64,000 bases of DNA from NCBI RefSeq assembly GCF_042242105.1, contig NC_092027.1, positions 6,050,006 through 6,114,005 of the forward strand, read 5' to 3'. This document shows positions 1-12,874 of the stretch, piece by piece. This DNA is from Pempheris klunzingeri (Eukaryota; Chordata; Actinopteri; Acropomatiformes; Pempheridae). A model generated the notes under the pieces. It did not search any database, was not told the origin of the DNA, and saw only the letters and a program-made list of their open reading frames with translations. Position 1 is the first letter of the stretch. Every line of letters begins with the position of its first letter. The translations under genes were made by a program, and so were the position numbers.

Positions 1-3000
1 TTAATCCCCACTCTGACTCTGTTTTCACACTCGGCCGCCCTGCTGACACTGAGTTCGGCTGCTCAGCTGCTGCTAGTCCGAATCCCCCTCCTTCCTTTAT
101 CCCTCTCTGGTTGTCACACGAAAGGAGTCGGTGACAAACTGAGCAGAGCTGCAATGACGCACTGGAGAGGCGGGACTGGTGCAGGAAGAAGAAGAAGGGA
201 CAATTTGTGCACTTCTACAAGGACACGTGGAGAGTGAGTGCAGAGATTTATAGAGAAAGGAGAGCTGGAGGACAATGAGAGGGAGGGAAAATGGTGCAGC
301 AGGCTGGTTTTATAATGACAGAGGATTTGAAAAGACAAAAAGGAGGAAAGATAAAGACAGCAACAGCTAAGGCCCAGAGCGGGAGAAATAATGAGATGGG
401 AGCTCAGAGATAGAAAGGTAGGAGGGTGAGAGGGTGCAGGCTCGAGGCCAGCTCTCCACTCGAGTCAGCCGACGGTGGGCAGATGGAGCGCGACACTCTC
501 CTCAGGCCCGTCCAAACGCTCACCGAACCACATAAATCACAGATTAACACTGGGCTCCTCTCCAATCACCCCCACTGTACGTCTACACAGGTCAAACTAT
601 CGAATACTAATGGAGGAATAACAGGGTGTGAATCGGAGCCCCGTTTGTGTTCAGGTTGAAAAAGGAAGCAGGACCGTGTCCAGACAGGGAGGCACTGCTT
701 CTACCTGATGTTGAAAAAAGGATTAGGATTTGGCAAAAAGAGGATTGCTGCGCTCCTCCTTACTTGAGAAGATTACTTGCGTTCACCAAGTGTAGCTGAC
801 TTTTTCAATTTGATCAGTTAACAGCCTTACATGGCAGCAAGAGACGGCACAAGCCCAAATTAGGAACGATTAGGAGGACTAAGATGACTTGAATTCATAG
901 AATTTACAAAATCATAAGAAGGACTTAACTGTCATTTTAATGTAATTATCATCCTTTGTTTGTTTTATGCTGGGGTTTTTTTTTGCTAAGTATGGTTTTT
1001 GTGTTGTCTACATCTATGGATTGAATTTATGGATATTTATTTCCTATGTTTTGGTAATTAGTACTGGTTAATTAGGAGAGGAGCAATGTAATTTAAAAAC
1101 ACTGAACCTTAACACTGAATAAAAGAACTAAAGAATAAACTGGCAAAAGGTGAATTCATGGGCGACAAAGCTCAGTGTTGCTCTGTTCAACACACTCAGT
1201 GGCTTTACTGCTACAGTCTGAGTCTACACTATGTATATATTAGCATATAAGATTTCGTAATGGAGGGAGAGACATGAGGCAAAGACACGGTGTGAAGCAA
1301 TGATTGCAATTCGAAACACTTGACACCCAACTGCCACAATTTGCACCACAATCCTTCCTTGAGTCGTATCTCGGTCAAATCTGAGCTCACAGACATGACA
1401 AACATATTCATATGTTCTATGTGAGATAAACTCCCAGAGGAAACCATCATCGCTGATGTCCATCACGAATAAACAGCTACAAACATGTTTAGAAATGATC
1501 GAAACACCCTCCTTACAACTCCAGAAATTGCTTGAGAATCATCAGGTTTTAAGTTTTCTTCATTATCAGACTAAAACACTGACAGCTGTCTGTACATCCA
1601 CGGATATGTGGCAAACAGGAGCTGCTGATGGCTAATTCGGCAAACTTCTAATGGTGCTAATTTGCCAAAAAGTAACTAAACACGGGCTCTAGCTGTACCA
1701 ACAACTAGCTCAGGGAATCCATGGCAACAGTACACTTCCTATTTAGCCTCCATCCCGCAAAGCCTTATGGGAACTGTATTTCCAAAATTTAGAGTGATTA
1801 TCCCCCAAGTATAAGTAAGACCAAGAATAATGAATATTATTTTCTTTGTTTTGTTTTGTTTGTTGCAGAATATTTATTTATTTTTTTATAATTTATTTTT
1901 ATTCCAATGCGAAACATTTATAGGTGAAATTCAATTGCAACATTTCACAATTGCTTCCACTTTACTAACAGCTATTTATTACTTGTGAAAACTAAATTAA
2001 TAATATGGGATTATCTGTAGCTTTAATGTTAATGCTGTCTTAGGTGTCCCGGCAACAATTACAACCCAAACAGCCCTGCAGAAATATATGTTCAGCGTCA
2101 AGTCAACAAGTGCATCTTATCGCACGTGATCAGCCATTCGTGTGACAGGCTCCATTTAACACAGAAACACAGATTCAGCATGATGTTCACTCGTCCGTCC
2201 GTCCGTCCCTCCCTCTCTCAGCTCCTCGTCCCTCCACAGACATCTCAGGTTTCTGTGCCACTGTGACAGACTCTGGGTTTATAAATAGCGTTGAGCACCA
2301 TACTGAGAATGTCGGCCATAAAAGGGGCTGGCTTCTGTCGAGGCACCTTGGGACGGCACAGTGACCACAAACTGCAGCATGTGGTGCTCCAGATTCACTG
2401 CACTGGCAGGGCAGGAAACTTCACTTTGTTTGTGTGTTGTGTGTGGGCCACGTTGGCTGGTACAGTCCAAATCCATCTGGCGTAAAAACTGCTTTAACCA
2501 ATAAAAGAATAAAACAGAGAAGGATGTCCGAATGAGAGCTGGAAACCTGCCAAACTGGGAGCCAAACTTAGCCACATTAAATCTCCCCCACAGCTGAAAT
2601 TTACCAGCAATGATGAGGAAAAAAATCTGTTAACCTTTAGAAACTCTAGCAATGTTTTCCCTCAGACAGCTGATGCTTATCAGTAATATACTGCATTTCC
2701 CAGAACTGCTTTTTGAAAAGAACAGGTGTGACAGCTGTGGGTTGAATGTGCATGTAGAAGGACTGACAGAAAACAAACAGCTATGAAAACAAAACAGTAA
2801 AATTATGAAATGGTCCGAGAGGGGAGACATACACCTCAGAGGGAGCACGATGGAAGTACATGTGGCATTAGACAGGTAAGTGGGGCAGTGGGTCAACCCA
2901 TCACATGAACCTGGGAGGAATTTGACCATTTTTCTATTTTTATGCCTTGGCACACAGTTTAAAAGTATTTGGGTAGTCAACTGTAAAATTGGCTCTGTTT

Positions 3001-3484
3001 TCAGAGGAAACAGCTCATCCAGAAACTAAAGAGTGCACCTTTAAGGGCATAATGGTTACCAACGTCCACGAGTGATTACCCAGCAGGGGCTTTTTTCTTT
3101 GCACGTCAGTCCTCATTTTTCAGTCCTGATTGAAATAAGTCAAACTCAAAATCCTTTACATTAAGTATGGCTCTGTTCTATTCATGTGTCCAAGTCATGG
3201 TTTCCACATCAGCAGGGCTGCTAGGGTGTGCCTGCAGGAACTGTACGTAGCACAGCGGCGCCAAATACTAGTGCACTAGAAAAATAAACTGGACTCTTGT
3301 TTTGTGTATTTGTAAGTATGCTCTCATTCTCGTCTTTTTCTGGCTTTTTCATGTTGTTCACACAAATACAACAAACAAAGGCACTCGCCATCTCATTTTT
3401 AAGTGTTCACGTGTTTGTGTGTTTGGACAGTCGGCCTGCTGAGGGGCGGGAGGAGGTCCCATGACTGACAGATCCCCTTATAAG

Positions 3485-3680
3485 ATAAGATATTCCTTTA
3501 TTAAATTTACGACATCATAAGGTGAGCCAAATCTAAACAGGATGTTTTCATACACGTTTACTAAAAGATGGAGCAGAAGAAAAAGATAGCGGATGGTCTT
3601 TTCTCATAGTTTGACAGGGACACATATTTATGTTGAAATGTCATTAAAAAGTGCATTTTGCACAATATGGGACCTTTAAA
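3485..3680. repeat. Truncated MITE-like copy (family A)
   Basis: The right-hand half closely matches the right end of the element at 20,917-21,802. Both share a block reading roughly GATGGTCTTTTCTCATAGTTT, then CATATTTATGTTGA, then CATTAAAAAGTGCATTTTGC, and both end in GGGACCTTTAA or GGTCCCCTTTAA. The left inverted end is missing, so this copy is truncated. No coding capacity is seen. Confidence 0.7.
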
Positions 3681-3978
3681 CTACATCAAACTGTTTACAT
3701 GCGCCTAAAGCCGCTGGGGATGCATTTGTACATCCTGGAAAAATCAGTTCCATGCAGTAATATAAGAGTAGATTTTATACATTTATTTGAGGAAAGAAAG
3801 TTATTTTTAAAAAGGTATTTATGGGTTTGGCTGATTGTAGGGACAGTAAAAAGGAAAAATATTAAAACTTCTCTTTGGGAAGCAGAGCCCCATGCTGTGT
3901 GAAACAGGTCAGATTCTATTGTTTTGAGTTATGTGCCTGACAGAGTCTGTATGTGAATGCATATACTGTATGTATGTC

Positions 3979-4011
3979 TGTGCGTGTGTGTGTGTGTGTG
4001 TATGTGTGTGT
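3979..4011. repeat. (GT)n microsatellite
   Basis: A run of GT/TG dinucleotides with one GC and one AT interruption. Open frames here (repeating CV residues) are artefacts of the repeat. Confidence 0.9.
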
Positions 4012-5190
4012 AATGAGTGGGACATGTTGGATCTGGGTCAGGCCAACCTCAGGAATCCCTGGTATCCACATTTTCCCTCCATGTGTTTATACAGCAAATG
4101 TGTGTCTTTTGTCTGTGTGTGCATGGCCTGCATGTGCCAAGGAATCAAAGGATTAAAATCCTCCTAAAATAAAAGAGATTAAATACTGTGCAGTCAAACA
4201 GCAGGACAATATCTGATTGATTTCACTTCCACAAAATGCACAAAATCAGTCAGATTAAGTGACTCCAGGAATTTGCAATATTTAAACCAAAAAACAGAAA
4301 TTTTGCTAAATTCTTATTTCATAATCTTCTACAGGATTACACATCGTCAAACAGCACGTGTGCCTTTAATGGACGCCTCCGCAACCTCTTCCTCTGTGGA
4401 TAGGAAAAAACGGAAACACTCATGGGCAAAAAGTATCCACGCCCTTAGGGAAAAGCAGAGGAAGAACATTCCAGGGACACTGGTGCTGAGAGCAACAACA
4501 GCCAAAACAAGCGCCTGCAGTGTGGATGTCTGGAGAGCTATTACTGATGAGTGAGTGTGAAATGTTCAAGGAATGAAATTAGTAAGTGAAATTCACACCT
4601 CAACAGTACAAGGTATCTGTTGTCTGTTAAACCACATCCTCAGCATCGTCTCTTGACAAACAATAGAACTGAATTAAAGTCAAAGCATGCATGAAACTAA
4701 AAAACCCACACGACTACCTCTGAGGGAACTCTGAGAAAACACCAGGCCTCATGAACAAATGCTGCACGAACATTTGAACCCCTCAGATTACTACTCGCGA
4801 GGTCACCAGACAAACAGCTGTGTTTGAGAGGAGTTCCAGGTCGCTGCAACAACATGCGCGGCCACTAATCACTGTCACAGGAGAAGAAATGTGGCTGCGC
4901 TGTAATGATGAAAGAAGAGAAACCTTTATTTTAAAGCAGCTGGGTTTCTATTACAGACTGTTTGGGGCGTTGCTGTGTTTTGTCTTTGGATCACTGAATG
5001 TGCAAATCTGGCTAGAAGGGAACATAACATGCTACCTTTAGCTACTGCGGCTACGCCTGTCAAGTTTTCTGATCTGTTCGTAGTCTTTTTTGGAATCTAT
5101 ATAAAGCTCAGTTTTCATATAAAGCCATAAACTGAGGATTTAGTCACCTGAAATGAGCACTGATACGAGCAGATTTTATCTGGCTGTAGC

Positions 5191-5456
5191 TTAAAGCACC
5201 GGCGTGTAGGATTTAGAGGTTGCAGATGGCAACCAACTGTCCCTTCTGGGCTACTGTAGAAACACAGCAGTGCAGCATGGTGGAGTCGGTGAAAGACGAC
5301 CCGCTTCCTATGTAGACATAAAGGGCTCATTGTAAGCGAAAGAAAACACAACGAGTGTTTGTTTCAGGTGATTATACACTATTGAAAACATATCTATGAA
5401 AATTATATTCCATTTTTGCTAACAGATGCCACTAAATCCTACATACTGGACCGTTA
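5191..5456. mobile_element. MITE with terminal inverted repeats (family C)
   Basis: The left end reads TTAAAGCACCGGCGTGTAGG followed by ATTTAGAGG. The reverse complement of the right end reads CTTAACGGTCCAGTATGTAGG followed by ATTTAGTGGCATC. The ends are imperfect inverted repeats about 266 bp apart, with no coding capacity between. From memory, the GTAGGATTTAGTGGCATCT module is a very common dispersed element in fish genomes. The superfamily is not assigned. Confidence 0.75.
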
Positions 5457-8400
5457 AGCCAGCGCTCGCACTGAAAATCAGTGAGTTTGTTGAACAAAGC
5501 TGACTTTCTAATATTTACAGCTGACTTGTTTCATCTATTCATTAATTCATTTAACTGCATGTATTTGCATTAACAGTAATACGAACCCATATGGCCAATT
5601 TTCTGCCCCCAAACAATTAAATATTGGATTGATCAGGACATGAGGTGCTGATTTATACTAGCAAAAATGTAGTTGAGGGGCCATATTGTTATTTCAGCCC
5701 CTACATTTGTGTTTGAATCCAGGGCAAAAACAGGACAAGCTATTAAAAGTGTCCAGAGAGCATACAGAGTGTGCATGGGTCTGAGCATGAGCGCTAAAAT
5801 AGATTCAGTCAGCACGGCGAGGGGAAGGATGTTACTACGCTGCAAACAGGAGGGATCTCCAGGTGCTTTTAACCACAAAGTGGGTTACCCAGTCACAAAG
5901 ACGAAAAACAGAGCCAAGTATGAATCATATATGGATCATCCATTATTCACTTTTTCCTCTTTCTCTATTCACCAGCTCAAGTTTGATACCAGAAATAGGG
6001 TCAAAGGGGAAGCAGCGAGAGAGGAGACATGGAAAGATCTCTGAGCCGTATTTTAACGGCCTGTGCTGAGAAAAGCCTTTCTGTGAGACAGAGAGAAAAT
6101 AGCTTGAGCTTGGTTTGTTGTGACTGAGGCTGCAGTCAGGGAGCTTCACTTCCTCAGTCATGACCTCATCGTTAGGTCATCGCCACGACTTAGCAACGGT
6201 GAGCGAGGCTCAGGATGTAAATAAACACGTTAGACAAGGAAAAGAGAGGGAAAGACAAACAGCCTGAATCGAACGTGATGAATTTAGCACTAAGGCTGAG
6301 TATCGAGTCAACACAGGACTTTCATTCATCAGGTGCCCCAACATGCAGCTATAAATGAATGCTGCTCCACGCCTGCTGGACGAGTAAATATGCCACTGTT
6401 AGCTTAGCTGTTCAACAACCTTTGTTTTTTCTTAGTTTGATGAAAAAAGGACTTTGTCCATATTTTTCAAGATACTGAAAAGCATTGAAAACATTGATGC
6501 AACTCAACTTTAGCATTAGTAGTACAAACTAATTTCAAACAGTACTCAGCCCTGTACACCACTTCTGAAACAAAAGAAGGGATTTACCCAAAATAACAGT
6601 AGAGACAATGAAAATAAGTAGAGACAATATGTGAAACAAAAGACAGAGATGAATAGCAAACAGGGATCTACAATAACAATGAGTCGCACTGCAGCTTGTT
6701 TATTTCTCTCATAGCTGCAGACCACCAGACTCCTTCAGACACTGACCACTTACTGCAGCCATTCTCTGAATTACACGTCTTAACTAGTTTCCATGAGAGA
6801 CCTCGCCAAGAAGAGCCTGCTCCTTGTGTGCAGGTCCGTTATTAACAGTCTCAGCTACCTTGGTGTCGATCTTTGGTAAAAACTAAGTCTTGATAGTCTG
6901 TTTGTGACGGAAACTTCTAATGGAAACATCAGAATCAAGTATATGGACCACAGCTGAAGCCAGCGCACTCTTGTTTTGGACGGAGAAAGTAGGCCATAAC
7001 TGTATCAGGCTGACTAATGTTGACCTGGCAGCACGGTGAGGTGTGATGATGGACTAAGTTTAATCTCAGCTGAGATCTGGTTTCAGTGCTGCGCGTTCAG
7101 CCTAGTCACAGCAGGTCAACAAATGATGTTATGACAACGGGAAACAATAAATACCTCCACAACAAAAAAGGTAAATACAGTACTTTATCTATAGTTATAC
7201 TATTAATGGCATATAAAAAGCAATGGTAAGGAACTAAGGAAAAGTAGATCTCCTGGATGGGATAATGTGTAGTACGATGAAAAAACTCACTCCTATCTTG
7301 GGGCTAGAGCAGGGCAAAATATCAAATTAATTGGATTATTTTTCATTTTTGTTTTTGCAAGATGTGTAAATTCAATAAAATGTGAAAATCAACAAAAAGA
7401 GGGTGCTACAGCATCAATGCTGTGGTGTCAGGCGCCCTCTATGTGATTTACTGCAGCTCTAAACCATCAGACACATCAAATCTGACAACCAAGAGAGTAT
7501 CTGGTGTCAACTGAAGCCTTCTGGACTAGAAGAAAACCTGACCAGCTGCAGGCAAAGTGTGCCGGCATTTTGCTGCAGCCTGGTCTTCATCCTTTATCCT
7601 GGAGAAGAGCTTTTCAAGGACCATTTCAGAGCATAAAAGGGCACAGTGAGCTGCTAGCTGGGTCACCTCAGCTCATGTGTGGGTAATGGAAGAAGCAGTG
7701 TGGCGTCACTGTAGGAGATTTCAGAGGTAATCTATTGACTGGTGCAGGATATGCTGCATCTTAACAGTTTAAATGCTGCTTGTCTGCCAGTCAAAAATAA
7801 ATGTCTGGAGGGCAGGAAAACATTTGGGAGACGAATAGAAAGACAGAAAATAAACATCTGACTCAGCACATGACAACTGATCTTTACACAACAAAAGCGA
7901 TGATTTTCAGTTCGCAACACGTCTGGGACCATTGTCAGATCTGTTTTATATCCAGGTGGCTGATCAGATACATGTTTTTTTTATTATAGTGAGTTTTGCT
8001 GTCCTGTCTTCCAGATTAAATTGAGTGTGTGTGAGCTGATGTGCATGAACCTCGAATGTATGTTATCTGCACACACACACATATAAACAGAGCTACACTT
8101 CAAAGCATGAGGATGGAGGGGGCGCATCTGTTAGTGATTCCCCTGAGGTCACAGCAGCATATCAACAAAAACATCCAGTACATACTGCAAGGCAGCATGG
8201 GTAACGGATGGACAGGCACAGGACGGGAACCAAACCGAAGCAGCTGAACACCAAAGGAGCTAAAATACCAAATTCAAAGAAAACCTTTTGCTATTATTGG
8301 GAATTGTTTCTCAAATAATATTAGATCTGTTCATGTACCATGTCCTTCAAAGGAAGACATTTGATCTAATGAGGCCCCATTTGCAAGCACAGCAAAAAAA

Positions 8401-10258
8401 ACCTCCTACTCAACACTAAAGATGAATCCAGGTTCATTAATATTGACCAATTAAACTTTAATAGACAGCCAACGCCCAAGGACGTAAAATCTGAGGGAGC
8501 AGCAAAATAAAAAAAAGAGAGGGAGGAGTCCCTCTAGGTGGGTTGGAAACGCCCTGAGGACACAGTCAATGCTGTGTGTGTCTGATACATCAAAGTCAAA
8601 CCTACAGCTTCAATATTTAAGCTACATTATGAGCCCAGAGCACCGCTGAACCCATGTGACCGCTCCCAGGAACTAGCTCTGGATACCAGACCTCAGCACT
8701 CTTTTGGCATTGACCAAAATGTGGCTGCAGCACTGAGGATCAAAAAATGAGAAATAACGTCTGGTCTGATTTCTAATCTTGTGTAGCGCTGTATCCAAGA
8801 GTTATTTTCATCATCAATTAATCTGACAATTATAACTTGAAGTTACATCTTCAAATTACTCAATCCCAATCTCAACACCGAATACCTTCCCAACAAAAGA
8901 ACACCAAATAGTTGAATACTGAGGTCTAGTAATGTCCAAGTCTTATGTTTCAAGCTATAAACACGCCATTATGTCTCTGTCAGCTGATCTATTGTACCAA
9001 ACCTGATTGGCTGCTGTCAGATTGATTATTCCTTTTGCAATTTAGCCACAAGCCACAACATCTGTGTTTAAGTCAAAGTGGAGTTATGAGTTATCTTGTG
9101 TAAAAGACTAAAGTCATCAGACTGGTGACTCCGGCTCACACCTCTGCTGTTCATTATAAAACAACAATGATTTAAGTCTGAATCAGTCATAGAAGCTTTG
9201 ACTTTACAACACTTAACATCCTCTGGTGCACAATCAGGAAGTGGAGGCCTTTCCTGAAGCAGCAGCTGTTAACATGGAACAAACAGAGGAAGAAATAGGT
9301 AGAAATGTGCAGATACCAAAGAAAACTCAAACAAAAGTGATATTCAGGAAGCACAGGGTCGAGTATTTGCAGATGCTGCTGAATCGGAAGGAGGACATCA
9401 CTATATCTGCCTCTGGCTTCTCTTCCCTCCACATTAGCTCTAAAATAGTCACATATGTGTAGGTGTTGCTACAATGACTCTAATCTACAAAATGTGATGT
9501 GACAGTTCCTTTTATGACTAACCTCTGCCTCACACCGTTCCCTAACAGGATTATGCTGAAAACGGGATTAATAATATCAACATCCCATTCATGACTTCTG
9601 CTTTTATGAATGCCAGATACGAAGGGAAGCATGACTAATCTGAGCATGAGCGCTCAGGAAGCTTCTCGGCAGCAGATTGGAGCCTTTCCTCTCCTTTCCT
9701 GTGCGAGTGGTTGGCGTCATGGCTGTGATTTATAGCATCTGGTCACAGGGATCGCTGACGTGGAGCGTTGGAGAGCGAGCTCTGGTCTCCTCCTCCTTCC
9801 TTCTCCTCCTTCTTCAAGGATCCGCTCAAACCACATACAACCCAGACTCCTGGACGAGTCATTGTAGCCGACCCTGTCCACACCCAGCCCTCCCAGCAGC
9901 ACTCTTTGCTCTCCCGCCCGCACGTACAAGCATTCGAGCCCCCAGGCCGCAAATGAGACACAGTTGGTGGAGATGTGAAAACTTGAGCCGCGTGTCACGA
10001 GCTGAGAGGAGCTTTGTCTTTTGGCTGTAGTTTTATTTTTCCCCTCCGAGGAACAGAAACAGAAACAAAAGTTGGACTAAAGCTGGAGAGAAGATCTCAT
10101 CGTAAAAAGGGTCTTGTTTTGCAATAGAAAGGCACACGTTTTTTTAAAGTGGTGCTAGATGAGCAGAGAAAGCAGAGAAAAAGACCTGGTAAAAAAGTAG
10201 AGAGCCTACAACAACCAGAATGCAATGTGCCATTATCCTCACCGACTGATGCTTCTTG

Positions 10259-10345
10259 ACCATAGACTATATATATATATATATATAAGACGTGGGCATA
10301 GCCACCATGACATCAAACACCGTCTCTAGCTGACTTTAAAGTTTT
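10259..10345. repeat. Fragment of MITE family B plus (AT)n
   Basis: ACCATAGACTATATATAT followed by AAGACGTGGGCATAGCCACCATGACATCA matches the left end of the complete element at 21,152-21,585 (CCATAGACTGTATATAAGAAGCGGACATGGCCACCATGACGT). The AT run at 10,267-10,287 has expanded inside the inverted terminal repeat. The right end is not found nearby, so only a fragment remains. Confidence 0.7.
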
Positions 10346-12802
10346 GAGTTATCATGGTAAAATAATGAGGCTAAAGCTAACAGGTCCCTGGCAAAACATC
10401 AACATCGAGATAAGTTGATGATCCATGGAGAAGACAGAGAAGTATTGCTGTGTAGGGCGGGTTAGCCCTTTAATTATGTAAAGGAAAATGTTATTCCATT
10501 CGACATAATAGTGTTTGGCTGCTTAGCTTCTAGACAAGCAAAATATTACATTTCTGCTTAATTGTTTGTATTTGCAAACAGACTAAAACGTGGGTTTTGC
10601 AAACAACTCTATCTTGGATTAAGTTAGCTGGGCTTGTTTGAGCGTCAACTTCCTGGAATAAACGTAAAAACAGATTATCTTAAACTGATATACATTTACA
10701 TACAAAATTAATTGAGATTAACTGATAATGATTGTTAGTGGGAGCCCTACATTTAAGGAAATCCAACTTTATTTACTGGCTGGAAGCCTCTGACCAAGAT
10801 TACTTGTTTTCTGAGTTCAGTAGTGGAAGATGACTGATGATGGTGGCAAATCAAAAGTCAGTGGAAGGAAGTTTTTAGGCCAAAATCTACATTTCCAGCC
10901 TGGCTGTGATGTTGAACGGGCGCCAAGAACATAACGTCAGCATGACTGGGAAGCTCGCTGGGCCAAGGGGAGTCTATGTCTCATGATTACATCCACAGAG
11001 GAGCATTCAGCTCCACACTGAGAGTCTGACTGCAGGCCAACAAGGCTGGAAAAGTTGATACAGTGACACTGCAGATATCAAGAAGGAGAAGTTTGAATCC
11101 GGGAAGGAGCTCATTCAAACTTGTGAGGTTTTCTGTCTGGATCACACAAAAGGTGGACTGTTTCGGCGACGGTGCCACTCCTATTGTGAGCTGCAAACAG
11201 AGAGTCTTTGAACATGTCATGTCTTGGAGAGGCTTGGTGTGACTCCAGCTCTCGCTGCGTTACTAAGAACGGAAGCTGCTAGCTGTGTTTCCTCAAAGAC
11301 AAAAGAAAAACTCTGGTCTTTTCTGCTCTGTGTGCTCTGAAACACAAGCAGACAGAAAAGCCGGCTCTGATTAAGTGGCGTAATGTCGCTGGTTGGCTGG
11401 TTTCACGGAGTGTGGGGGGGTTACAGGAGGGATTTAGATGGTCTACATGCATTAGGACTAAACCAAAGGTCTGCCACCCTCAGACCTGAATACATCACTT
11501 TGATATGGGATTATAATCCCCTCTCTTTACAGCTCCGCACAGGGCAGTAAAAAAACAAACACAACCTTAGTTAGCTTCTCTGTTTTTGACTCACAGCTCT
11601 CAGAAAGGAGTCAGAGAGAAAGAATGTCTCTGTTTATCTAACGCCACTGCCTTTTTCGGCATCTAGCATTCCTGATAACGTCACATGTTGATGAACCCTG
11701 CTGCGTGCTGCAGCTCTCTGTGGAGGGCCTGCCACCAAAACATGCTTTGTTTTTCATCTTATCGGAGGACGAATTTGCTCGAGAGCAATGCGAGCTTGTT
11801 GGGGAACTCAGTAAACATGCTTTTTACAGAAGATTTCACACCAGTAAAGCGCTAACACGTACGTCCCATGATTAAGATGCTAAAGACAGCCTCAACGTTG
11901 ACAACCGTGCCTCAAAAACATACACAGGATGATATCGATATATAGGTGCTTTAAGAAGACAAAGGAAGAAAAACCTTACATCAATCAGTATCACTTTAGA
12001 CTAATTCTGACTTTTTGCCTCTGAGCTCAAATAAGTTTCCATTCAGAGGAGTCCAGGATCGTTATTCTGACCAAAAGGAGTCAACAACCCTGTTATTCTC
12101 ATTTTGGGTCATTTCCGGGCTTACAGTATGCTTGTTAAAGGGTTAGGATGATAAACCGTCAGCCAGTGTTATTTAACTGCACATGTGATATCTGATAAGT
12201 GACTAGAAATGACACTGCAGAGATGCCAAGCACAGTCCCACTCTAAATATTGATCTATGCATTGGCCTGTAGTTGCTTTTCTCCTTGCAGCACGTTCATA
12301 TAGACTCCCACACATGCAGCGAGCGAGCACCACGGCAGCCTGCCTTCGCTGTGATAAAAGGCTGCAGCAGACGTTTCTCCCTCCATCAACGCTCTCTCCA
12401 CATCAAGTGGAAATAGGGGGGGAGGGCTGCCAGTGCATGGAGAGTCACCTTCCACCAGTACGCAGGTCAAGGGGAGATATGTGAGGGAGGAGGTTGGTGG
12501 CGTATTTATGTTAGTATGGATGAATCTGCCATTGAGTAATGCTTATAAGCCAGATACTGAGTGATAGCTCGGCTTTGAGAAATAGAAATAAAGAATATTT
12601 CAGGGTTTGATTTACATCATAGTGAGTACAAGAGGAAAATAGGGCTCACTGTTATCAGCTTACTGGTGCATAATTATGAGGATTTCACTGGACTACTGGA
12701 GCGGCTACAGAGAGGCTGATCAGAGTGAGACGCAGATGTTAAAGCTCAAGCTGAAGTGCTCTTGAGCAAAGCATTGAATCCCAACACCAGAGGAAGATAA
12801 AA

Positions 12803-12825
12803 GGGGGGGGGGTCCTGCTGCAGGG

Positions 12826-12873
<48 letters not shown>
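12803..12873. repeat. G10 run and (TG)n microsatellite
   Basis: Ten guanines at 12,803-12,812 are followed 16 bp later by a long uninterrupted TG run at about 12,829-12,873. The open frames on both strands here (CVCVC, HTHTH) are repeat artefacts. Confidence 0.95.

Positions 12874-12874
<1 letters not shown>

Noticed and set aside
6794-6880. Short frame MRDLAKKSLLLVCRSVINSL
   Set aside because: It is only 28 codons with no upstream or downstream support and resembles no known small protein.
9677-10030. Overlapping 60-117 aa frames on both strands
   Set aside because: The GC-richer base composition explains open frames in several phases. None shows a familiar domain or splice sites.
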